In this document: positions 33,638 through 43,889 of the stretch, one piece after another
Position numbering within the stretch: the first letter of the stretch is position 1
How the letters are laid out: each line of letters starts with the position of its first letter
Program-made: the position numbers and the translations under genes
Assembly (NCBI GenBank): GCA_029964075.1
Contig: CM057144.1
Coordinates: 8,641,281-8,705,280 of the forward strand
Reading direction: 5' to 3'
DNA from: Patiria pectinifera
Taxonomy: Eukaryota; Echinodermata; Asteroidea; Valvatida; Asterinidae
Length of the DNA stretch: 64,000 bases
The notes under the pieces: generated by a model
The model's input: the letters and a program-made list of their open reading frames with translations, nothing else
Databases searched by the model: none
What the model was told of the DNA's origin: nothing

Positions 33638-35535
33638 TAGGCTTGGACAGTATTTCGGTATTACCGGATAGTCAAGGTTTTTTTTAATAACCGACTAACA
33701 CCGACTAATGATTCATGAATACCGAAACACCGGTGAACTCGGTATGGAATTTCAATGGAATCGCAAAAGCCTTTCAAACAGAAAGACAAGTAACCTCTTT
33801 GACATGTTTGATTCCATTCTTTGTGGTTTCAGGCATCCAGTTTCATGTCTGCATTGTCAATTACCGTTGACAGATTGAACACAATTGTCAAGCTCGACTA
33901 GAAAACCTGATACTTCTGCAGCTGCAATACCACAAAGGCCTTTGAAGTTCTGCTAACGCCGCCGTGTTTGCGGTTTTCTTTGTGTGTAAAGTGTCTCCGC
34001 TGAAAGTTCAAACAATGTTTTACACATGGGAATGTTTTGACGGTCGTGACAAAAACTGGTCGTCTTAATTGTTTCTCCGTGGTAATTTCAGAGAAATCTT
34101 ACATCATCATGCGTAATTTTTGCCACAACATAGTTCCCAAGAATATCAGCAACAAGAAAAAAAAACGTGTCAATCTTGGTTATATGACCGCCAAAACTTG
34201 CAGGCTTCAGTCTAGTGCTATACTGCGTGCGAGATGCACGTGCAAAGGGAAGGGACGCCTGGATTCACATGCGATGCTGAGCCGTCCGATCCGGGGAAAA
34301 TGAGAAACAAATATTTCAAGGAAAGCGCAATATCAAAGCCATCATGATGTCTTATCATGGGCCTTGGGAATAAATGTACAATCAAGCAGTGTCGGCACCG
34401 ACGCGCAAAAGGAAAACAAAAATCTGGACTCGCCTGAGTATACGAGGCAGCGGTGTGAACCGTCCGGGAAAATTAAGAATTTTTTTCAAACGAATGATTT
34501 CTCAACATGTGTAAAAACTTTTGTACGATCTGGAAGCGTACACTTGAGTGTTTACGTGCGTCATGTGCGTGGCCGTACATGTACATGCCAGTGCATGATA
34601 CGCATACACGTGGTCCCACACTGGTTCCGCACAGAGAGAGTCGGAACACGTGTTTTTCCCCACCCACTGCATTTATCGATCTAAAGCCGTGTCCGCACTC
34701 GCCTTTTTTTGGAAGGTTTTACCGAGACATGGTGAGATGAAAAATGGTCAAACACCCTTTTAAAAGAATCTGATTGGCCATCTAAATCCACGCTCGGAAC
34801 AATTTTTATTCATTCATGTTTCGGTTCGATTGGTCCGTTAGTTATTCATCGGTACCGACGTTCAAAGGGAAGGGACTCGCCTGAATATGCCGAGTCGTCC
34901 AGATAAAAATCCAGAAAAGAAAATACTCCAAAAGAAAGCGTAAATACAAGAACCATGATTTCTCACCGTGGGAAACCCGCACGTGGGGTAATGCCCGCAC
35001 GATCACACGTAAAGCTACGCCCGTCCTGCTGGACCCACAAGCACAATTGCACGTGCTTTTTCCCACGCACTGTGTGGATCAAGCCGATTGGCCTTCTAAA
35101 ACGGCGCTCGAAACATTTTCCATTCATGTTTTGGAATGATTGGTCCGTTCGTTATGAAGGTCGCGGCACCGACAACTTCATATTACAGCGTCCACAATTG
35201 CGCATGCGTAATATTGTGATGTTTACTATTATCAATCACGGACCGATCACGTGAAAAGGAGTACGATATTTTTTGTAGGAGTCCGATTTTCACATGACAC
35301 CGGCGAAGCACGCAAGGAGTCGCTGGTGACCGGCATAAATTGCATGAGCCTTTTGAGTCACCCACAATGGATACCAACTGAAAAGCATACGTTCGCTAGG
35401 TGGTTAGTTATTTTTTCTTCTGATAATGACGTAACTAATACCCCACTTAACATAATACCGCGGTTTTAGTGAATACCGCGGTTTTTTTGTCACTGGATAC
35501 CGCGGTATAGTAAATGCAATACCGTCCCAAGCCTA
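33638..35535. mobile_element. hAT-type nonautonomous transposon with 8-bp target duplication
   Basis: The 8-bp word ATTTCTTG flanks the element exactly (33630-33637 and 35536-35543). The termini are TAGGCTTGGACAGTATT and the inverse of TAGGCTTGGGACGGTATT. Subterminal sequence is rich in palindromic ACCGCGGTA or CGGTATTACCGG words, typical of hAT transposase sites. No transposase remains. Inside, a segment is repeated about three times (near 34240-34380, 34390-34510 and 34850-35000), each with AAAGGGAAGGGAC-like, GCCGTCC-like and TTTC(T/A)CA-like words. Confidence 0.88.
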
Positions 35536-35543
35536 ATTTCTTG

Positions 35544-37265
35544 GTCGTTACGGATACATTTCGGGAGTGAGTTCTTGCACAGCACAGGTTGCCGGTCACT
35601 CACTCCCGTTTCACGGTTCTTACAAGACTGTGTGCACGAGGCTTTGCACAGGCTGCAAGTTGCATCGCTTACCATTTTTACGAGACCATTATTTACGCGA
35701 GGCTTCGCACATGCTGCAAGTAGCTCATGTCATACGGAGCAAGTGGGGCTTTGCACAGGTTTCTGGCTACTCACTTTATGCTCGTACGTCACGCTGTTCC
35801 AAACGGACAAGGCTTTGCGGGGGAGGGTCACACGAGTTGCAACCCACTCACCCACTACTTACTGACCCTTCAATGTGATATTCACTACTTTAAGCAAATC
35901 CCTCATGTTCCATCGATTATTCAGTGTTTTCGCCTTCAACAGTTAGCGTGATATTTCGCTGCTAGCAAATCCCTCATGCTACACCGACTATTCGGGGCTT
36001 CGCCTTCAAAACGAAAACCGTTACGTGTATTAACCTCACAGTTGCTTGGTGTGACGCTACAGGTGTCTTATTCTGTTCTGTTAATTTACACTAGAGCAAT
36101 ACATCCTCCATTTGATAGGCCTATCGCTCTTTTCCAAACTAGTCCCTATCTTTCACTATCATTCCAGACGTCCCGACTACTTCGACTGCCATTCGGTTTT
36201 TCCTGATCGTTTTATACGGGATTTTCCCCTGTGCTGAAATTATGTCATCCACGGGGCCCCAAAGTAATAGTCTTTGGTGATTTCCAAATTCAGAAACACC
36301 TAAACTACTCAGCCAGGTGATGCCCGTGGGGAGACCGCCACTCCGCCGGCCGTATCCACAGCCCCAATATCCGGCAATCCGGGTGCAAGGGCCCCACCTT
36401 TCCGGACGATTTATACACACGATTTATATTCCTTATTAAATTCAGATTCAGGGGCAACTTCCAGTAGTTAAATACAATCACAAATATAAGTTACAGTATC
36501 CGAGTGTCTCTTGTTGTCTCTTCAACTACCGGTAGAAACTTGGTAGGCCAACACTTGTCACTTTTTATGTAATATAAGCCTTATTGTATTTTATACCATT
36601 AATAGTGCCATGTTCTAGCCAATACATTACACGCTTAATCTTTCCAAAATATCTCATAAAAATTAGTCTCCAGTTATTAAAGTGATATGTTCCCCACAAA
36701 ATGAATAAATTAAGCAAAGTTTAATACAATTTTAATACAAAGTTTAATACAATTTCTCTCAGCAAGTGTTTTCTCTTACATTTGCCTACGCTTGTATGTA
36801 TACCCAAAATTAAATTAGTTCTATGCATAAATTAACATGATATGTTTAGTCTGTCCACTCAGGCTTCTACATGCCTATTGGCCAATGACAAACTAGGTGT
36901 GGCTTAATTATTTAAATGTCACAGGCTCAACAAAACATGGTTTGGCTAGCTCACCTATCCCCAGAATGTTGGGTATGAGAGCCTCAATAAAAATTAAAGT
37001 GCGTTACCCTCTACATAAAACACATTCCAACTACCTACGTATGAACTAGATTCAGTCCACATAAAAATAAATCTTTTTTAAGTACAACCAATAAAGAGTA
37101 AATTCGTTTGATTAAATTAAAATAAAGTCACTCTGTGACAATGAGGTTGATTCTTCTCAGAAGCAGAGGGAGAAATTTAAACGCAAGTCGACAAATACAT
37201 GTATATGGTATGATAGCTCGTCGGCCAAAAAAAATAATCTCTTCAGAACAAGGCCTTACTTCAAA
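35544..37265. other. Intron sequence with a degenerate local repeat
   Basis: From about 35575 to 35870, irregular copies of 'gaggctttgcacaggctgca' and CACTCACTCCCGT-like words occur. The rest, to 37265, is AT-rich and unassigned. A minus-strand frame at 36139-36420 was not recognised. Confidence 0.5.
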
Positions 37266-38735
37266 CAATTCAGAACCTATATGAAACCTTGTCAGCCTTC
37301 TCCAAGCAGACTGCCGCGGCTGATCCAGGCTTGTCGTCTCCTCGGCCCCAAACCGGCCGCAAATCCTAACAAACCCCACACGTTTTCCTATCCTCCGGAC
37401 GCTCCAGTCGTGTTGGTATTTGCCCGTACTTCTCTCGGCGCTCCTATGGACTCGCCATCTGAACCTCCTGCCCAGGACCAAGATGCTTCCTCTTCCCTGT
37501 CACCTTTGGCCAAACAAGAGGACACAACTATGCCCACCTACATGTATATAACCATGCTTTATTGCCTGGTACAATGAGACATGGCCCTACACAGTACTAC
37601 ACAGCCGAGATTGTTAAAACGACTAACGGCTCCTGACTCACTAGTCCCTGTTTCTAGAGGATACACGTAACCGCAACAAATGGCACTCCAACACTTCGGC
37701 AGCGCTGCCCGTCTGGGTATCACCCACACAACGTTTTGCTCCTACTGTCCGAATACTTATTTCAGGGGTGTCAAACCATTGCAACCGACATGGTAGGCTC
37801 TGCCTTCAGCTGTCTGCACAACTACCTTTAGGCAGTTCTCAGTGAACTTAATCGAGTTTGCTGTCTTCTTGATGTCATATTTCTGCACTCCAGTTAAACT
37901 CGCAAATGTCTCGAGTCCCTTCCTTTCAAGGGCGAGACCTCTTTGCCATTCAGTTTCAGACTGCTACGGAGAAGACCACTTTGACAAGTCCTCGATTGCC
38001 TCTTCGTCGGACACAAACGCATGCCAGACTCTGGGTCTTCACCAGAATTGTGAAGTCACTGGCCAGTGCCTTCCATCGTCAAGGTCTATAGATGTTTATA
38101 AACCTTGAGGACGGTTTCATCATCGGTGAATAGCGAGCTTCAACAACTCCTGCAGTACGTCAGATCCACTCAATCTCCAAGGGCCTGGGTTTCTCATCAA
38201 TGAGTCCAAATCCCAGCCAATCTTATCCCAATGGTCCAGTTATTTCGGTGCCGTCCCCGATCTACATAACGGGACACGGCTAACCCGACATGGGGGCAAA
38301 TCGCCAATGTTTGTCAATGCGATTCCCCCATGGCCTACTGGCAAACCTCACGGACTTGGTTTCGCTGTGTTGCCTGAATAAGGGCCTGCTTCAACGGTGT
38401 TTTCTGGTCCCCTTTTCGTCCACAGTTCCACCCTGTATGCCACGTGGTACCGTGTTCACAGAATACCCAGCTACATCCCCGGTGGTGGATCCAACCAGAC
38501 AATATCATCCAGGGTTTTTCCAGCCCTTTCGACCCATTGATGATCACAACTGATATGTCCCTGTTGGGTTTGGGCACAGTGATGGAGTCTCACCAAATGC
38601 CAGGTTTGGTGAGATCCCGGTGTACTGTTCCAGATCCCAGGAGCTAAAGACGTGGCGTAATTACGCCTTCCCCTTTGTGTGGACCTACTTGTTTGCCTAC
38701 GCTTTTTCCTCAACCTCCCTACTCACCTGAGTACT
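37266..38735 (+). mobile_element. DIRS-like retrotransposon, RT/RNase H part, degraded
   Basis: Across several frames there are pieces in the order expected of a DIRS polymerase. FINLEDGFIIGE occupies the position of the YLDD box, with the first Asp replaced by Glu. Then come SISKGLGFLINESKS, the SYFGAVPDLHNGT thumb-type segment, and an RNase H start resembling DNIIQGFSSPFDP then MITTDMSLLGLGTVM. Stops and frameshifts are frequent. A Pro/Ser-rich frame at 37281-37577 may be gag remnant. The tyrosine recombinase expected downstream is found 4.6 kb away at 43.4 kb, so the element is split. Confidence 0.65.
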
Positions 38736-38766
38736 TGGGATCGAGCAGGATCCTCCTGATTGCCTC

Positions 38767-39033
38767 ATGTGAGTTTCAAACGTCGTGTGTGTGAGTTTGA
38801 AATGTCGTGTGCGTGAGCTTGAAACGTTGTGTGTTTGAGTTTGAGACGTCGTCGTGTGTGTGAGTTTGAAATGTTGTGTGCGTGAGTTTGAAACATCGTG
38901 TGCGTGAGCTTGAAACATCGTGTGCGTGTGAATGAAACGTCATGTGTGTGAGCATCCATCGTGTGTGTGTGTTTCAAACGTCGTGTGTGTGAGTTTCAAA
39001 CATTGTGTGTGTGAGCTTGAAATGTCGTCTGCC
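38767..39033. repeat. Minisatellite of about 22-bp units
   Basis: About a dozen units of GTTTGAAA(C/T)GTCGTGTG(T/C)GTGA follow in tandem with small variations. A short stretch in the inverse orientation (CACACACATGACGTTTCATT) lies at the far side of the next element (43253-43275). Reading frames over the array are by-products. Confidence 0.9.
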
Positions 39034-39038
39034 TGAGC

Positions 39039-40033
39039 CAGGGTTGGCTGATATATATCACGTTGATTAAATCACTGATTTAAATTGCGATTTAAATCAA
39101 ATTTTTTTTTAAAATAAAAATCACTGATTTAAATCACTTTTTTGTAAAAAATCTTATTTTTGGCAAAATCAATTGATTGAAGGTCATTTTAATCATTTAA
39201 ATCAATTGATTCCACTTAATTACAAAGTGTAAGATGTTGTTAACACATTCAAACACCCCTACTTCATCACCTTCGACTCAATATAGGTTTTGCATAATTA
39301 CACAAAATCGTTGTTTTGATTAAGTCAAGATCTGAGTTTAATACAGTAGTTTTTTCTTCAAAGTTTTTAATTTTAAAGAGAGCACACTCATGTTTGCTTG
39401 AATCATTCCTTGATCTGTTTACAGTAATATTGTGAATCAATTGTGCTGATGTAGGCTTACTTACATGAACCATCAAAAGGTGTACATGTAAATATTAAAA
39501 GTCCCAATTATAGCCTTATTCCTAACGTTTCTCCCTACAAATTTAGATTGAGATTTATAAAAACCTTTTAAACCTGCAAGGCCTGATTTCTGTTCTCCAC
39601 CTTGGACCATCAATCAAACACTATAAGTTACACAAGGATCAGTGCCTCCGGTTTTGAAATAAGAAGCATTTTTATGAAATCAACATGCCCATGGAGAACT
39701 GTCACATTGTTTGTGTATACCATGTACAGGTACCATAAATCAAGTTTTCATTCATATCCACACACATCGTATCTTAGCTGTATCAATCAAGCAATGCACC
39801 TTTAAAGTGTCTTCAGTATTAATGTACCATTGAACCAATGATGTAGACTACATACTAAGAAATCAAGTGATTTTTTTAAATCACTGATTCAGTACATTTT
39901 TTTTCAAAAGCATTTATCATATTATTGAGTTGTGTGGATGATGGGTATTATAGGAATCTGTTAACTCCTTTGTGATGGGTGTAAGGGTGCATGGGGAGAT
40001 TTAGACACATGTTTAGACATATCACCAACCCTG
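39039..40033. mobile_element. hAT-type nonautonomous element, 995 bp, 8-bp target duplication
   Basis: GCCTGAGC flanks the element on both sides (39031-39038 and 40034-40041). The termini are CAGGGTTGGCTGATATATATC and the inverse of CAGGGTTGGTGATATGTC. CAGGG ends with 8-bp duplications are typical of hAT elements. Subterminal ATTTAAATCA/TGATTTAAAT words repeat at both ends. The element inserted about 5 bp inside the left end of the palindromic element that follows. Confidence 0.88.
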
Positions 40034-40355
40034 GCCTGAGCTTTCAAACAAATTTGGCCGGATTTCTGGCCGCGTATTCAGCTAGCCACGGATTCAGCCG
40101 CGCATTCATTAAAAGTAAAAAAATCTATAATACATGCGGCAAAAGGTGATCTGTTTTCCAGAAAGATAACTTCATTAATTCAACAAATTTTCCATAATAA
40201 ACTACAAATAACAATACGTTTTCACGCCATATCAATATACACAACATAAGCAACGGTTTCAACAACCATTTTTGAAATGTTGATGCATTAATTACTATTA
40301 AATTAGCTGCATAATGGGAATGATCACATTTTGTGTTATTTTTCAACTCTTTTAA

Positions 40356-40901
40356 AGCCGGAGTCCATCATTTGCAGCTATCCCAAAAGTAACTGCCGTA
40401 ATTATTGTTGAAAAAACATACTTGGTTAAAAGATAGTAAGGGGACTAAAACTCCCTGTGAAATGATTCTTTCTAGCAAGCTGTTATTTTGAAGAAATCAA
40501 CGAAAGAAGGCCTCTCCAATGGTGCGTCTTAAGAAGCACCGTTGGAAATTCCCGTTAGTAGTTCGTATTTTTAATCAGCGAAGTGCGCGCAAGCGTTGAC
40601 ACGATGCACACGCGCACGCAGTTGCTATAATTCGTCGGATCGGTGCGCGACATCACGTAGCTACAATCGGCTCAGTGAGAACGTGTCTCGGATGCTGAAT
40701 TCAGGCCCAATTCAAAACATGATTCAGCAACTTTTGATTTGAAATCGAGATACTAGAATGTTGTACAATATACAGCTGAAGCTGAGCTAAAACTTCATCA
40801 GGTTAGTTGTTCAGCACCCTTCTTTAGATTTTGAGCACTTTTGTTGCTTCAAACGAACAAAATGCACAAATTACAAATGATGGACTAAATAGTCTATACC
40901 T
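40356..40901. mobile_element. TTAA-flanked nonautonomous insertion (piggyBac-like MITE)
   Basis: TTAA is present on both sides (40352-40355 and 40902-40905). The insert breaks the left palindrome arm exactly there. The right arm shows the unbroken site CCAACATCTTTAAAAGCATT with a single TTAA at 41660-41663. The ends share the inverse word GTCCATCATTTG near each terminus. Exact TTAA duplication fits the piggyBac superfamily. No coding sequence. Confidence 0.85.
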
Positions 40902-41051
40902 TTAACGATGTTGGAAAGTAAATTACATCATTTGAAACAAAGTGTACCGCACATGTTGTCAAAAATCACAATTCATATCATAATCTACCACATCATGTTA
41001 CTGAGCACACTTACAGTGTAACTTTGGTGTGGGCTGCAGCCGAATACTAAT

Positions 41052-41235
41052 AGTGCCTGATTAGCCCGTTAAAGTGACCTATTTGTACTGCACTATTAAA
41101 ATGCATTATTTTTAACTACGTTCATCACTTGCACATGTTGTCAAAAACTTGCAAGTGATGAACGCAGTTAAAAAGAATGCATTTTAATAGTGCAGTAAAA
41201 ATAGGGTCACTTTAAATGGCTAATCATGCACTATG
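41052..41235. repeat. Central hairpin with arms of about 82 bp
   Basis: The left arm 'gttaaagtgacc...ctgcactattaaaatgcatt...acgttcatcacttgca' is mirrored after a 16-bp spacer (CATGTTGTCAAAAACT) with only a few differences. The spacer word itself also occurs in the flanking arm (ACATGTTGTCAAAAATC). Confidence 0.85.
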
Positions 41236-43284
41236 GGCCTTATTCACAAGTTAGCCATTTTTGTCGAGTTCCCTGAATGTATTTCATTAATTGTTAACTG
41301 TTGGTATGGGATGGCGCCAGACTATTTATGCAAGCACAATGCAGACTTTTAAATCTAGCTTTTAACATTAAGGAATGTTTCATTACAAATTTTAAATTAT
41401 TTATTGAAGCAGACTGGAAATTATTATAAATTTACTTGCTTTCATTTCTCTTCGCAAGTTCCAAAAATTGAGATTTTACCTCACTTTCAAATCAATATGG
41501 CCGACTCGTGAATAAGGCCCATTAGTAATCGGCTACAGCCCACACCAAAGTTAAGTGTGCCCAGTAACATGATGTCGTAGATTTTGATGTGAATTTGTGA
41601 TTTTTGACAACATGTGCGGTACACTTTGTTTCAAATGATGCATTTACTTTCCAACATCTTTAAAAGCATTGAAAAACAACATGAAATGTGATCTTTCCAT
41701 TATGCAGCTAATTTGATAGTAATTATTGCATCAACATTTCAAAAATGGTTGATGAAACCGTTGCTTGTGTTGTGTAGTTTGATATGGCGTGAAAACACAT
41801 TGTTATTTGTCGTTTATTATGGAAAATTGGTTGAATTAATGAAGTTATCTTTCAGGAAAATAGATCACCTTTTCCTGCATGTATTATAGATGTAACACAG
41901 ACCTCATTTAGGTCTTAGGTTACTTTGTTTTATATTGACATATAGGTGAATGTATTCTTTTGTATTATTCATATTTCATATTTTCTCCTAAATATTTCCT
42001 GGTTTGCCAATGATGACTGTCTGTATAGGTCATTGGCCCAAGCTGTGTTTAGCTGTGTTCACGATGTGTTACACCCATGGTTGAGTGAGCCAAGGTGACT
42101 CAGTGGTGAAATAAACACCAAGAGTTTACCTGCACAATAGAGGTGTGATTTCCTTTCTGCTCTTCTAAACTGTGACATCTTTTCCTTCTTAAGATTTACA
42201 ACCTCCTTCTGAGAAGCTTGGATTAAGGAAGTGGGGGGATCTGGCACCTCTCCTTTACCCTCCATCCCATAATTCTCCTCTGAGATGCCCAATCAGGGTA
42301 CCACCTCTTTGTGGTAGTAACAGTATGTCCAATGAGAGGTTGGCTGGTCCATGTCACTAGAGAATGATTTGGCCCACATGTCCCCAAAATTCTGGGACAT
42401 GTGGCATTCCAAACCCTGCCATTGTACTGCAAACAGCTGAACATTTTGAACTGCTCGTCAAGCACATTTTCCATTGCTTTGTACAAGAATCTGCAAATGA
42501 ATGATTCTGCAAACGACTTGACTTGTAGATTTCCACGACATACGAATGTTGGCTCTCTTTTAGCCTCAGAATACTGGGCTGCATCGGTTTCCGAGGAAGA
42601 CTAGACCGGCCATCTTGACATTCCCGATCCGCCGTCCAAGCATCCCAAAGAAGACTCCAGTATCCCCGGAGATCCACCTGCTACCACTGAACTCAAGATC
42701 CACTACTGCTTGCGCACAGGGATCAACAAGCATCCATTTCGTGATGTCTGAGCAACAGTAGTCACTGTAACCCCACCGCAAGTACACCATTACACCGTAA
42801 CCCTGCCGCAAGTACCGGTATACCATTACCCTTCCCGTAACCGTTGGGACATTTTCCCTGCGAGTCTCCGCTTTGGGAACGACCACCACTACAACTTCAT
42901 TGAGGACTGAACTATTTTTTTATGGCGCCTTAGATTACATACCGGTAGGCCCTATTATTTGCACTATTGTATCTTAATTTACAGGATCCTGATCATGTGT
43001 TGAAATCGCATTGCTTCTCATTCTTGAATTTACTTTATGAAATAAAACAGAGTTGTTGTGTGTGCATATAAATCTTGAATTGCTGAACTGAGTTTGTTTT
43101 CATAAAAAGAGTTAATTAATGTAATTGGTTCCTGCTATTTGGAAGTGAACCTTTGGTTACATAGATTTTTTTGCTTTTGGTGAATGCGCGGCAGAATCCG
43201 TGGCTAGCTGAATACGCGGCCAGAAATTCAGCCGAATCCATTTGAAAGCTCACACACACACATGACGTTTCATTTATACTGAAA

Positions 43285-43885
43285 TTTGTATCCTTGTGGA
43301 GTCATTTCTTTGTTCTCGTGTACTAAAGTTTTTGAGTTTGAAAGTGTGTACTTTACACACCTCCTCCGAGGCATGTATGTTTCATGGCCCTCCCAATGGA
43401 CACTCCATCGTGGGCGGGTCTTGCAAGCTCGTGCCTGGTCCCTGCTCGAACCTCTGGACCAGGCTACTCCTCTTAACACTTCTTGAAAACAGTTTCCTCC
43501 TGACGGCAGCCACAGTGCAGCGCATGAGTGAACTCCACTACCATAGGTCAAGGACTTTTGTGTTGGGAGCTCAGCGGGGTCCGCCTGACCTCCCATTGCT
43601 CTTTCGTCACGAAGAACCAGTCAGCGATGTTCTCCTGCCTGACATCTTCATTCCTGACTTGAAGATCTTCTCCTCTGTCCCAGAAGACAAGATCTCGTGG
43701 CCTATCCAGACCCTCCAGTGGTACCTCCATTGGACTGCACCGATCCATGGTGACCACCAGGCTCTGTTCATAACCATAACGTTATGCAGCCTTCCCTACT
43801 GCCCCAGCCGCGCAACCAGATCCAGTTCCTCTGCTGGCGCCCCGCAGTACCAACCAGTGACGGCTTACTTCATTATGGCAACTGC
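43285..43885 (+). pseudogene. DIRS-type tyrosine recombinase fragment
   Basis: The frame 43296-43907 contains LLENSFLLTAATVQRMSELH, then LGAQRGPPDLPLLFRHEE, then DKISWPIQTLQWYLHWTAPI and HGDHQALFITI. This follows the tyrosine recombinase layout of DIRS elements: a helix with 'RxSEL' carrying the first catalytic Arg, a middle strand region, and 'P...L..Yl..T...R....LFv'. The C-terminal HxxR...Y box was not found. It lies on the same strand as the RT part at 37.3-38.7 kb and is probably the other half of the same element. Confidence 0.65.
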
Positions 43886-43889
43886 CAAT

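Larger units (their letters stand above)
40037..43252. mobile_element. TIR element with an internal nested palindrome
   Basis: The left end TGAGCTTTCAAA, then GGCCGCGTATTCAGCTAGCC and ACGGATTCAGCCGCGCATTCA, is mirrored at the right end, giving TIRs of about 90 bp. Inside, 40124-41051 (without an insertion) is the inverse of 41521-41890. A second hairpin lies at the centre (41052-41235), and a third inverted pair (ATGGGCCTTATTCAC) bounds 41233-41522. Bases 41895-43160 hold open frames on the minus strand (42223-42889) that I do not recognise; a transposase remnant is possible. No target duplication is clear. Confidence 0.7.

Noticed and set aside
38697-38977. Minus-strand frames with repeated HTH/FKLTHTT peptides
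   Set aside because: They are translations of the 22-bp minisatellite; 22 is not a multiple of 3 and all frames look similar, so no protein is implied.
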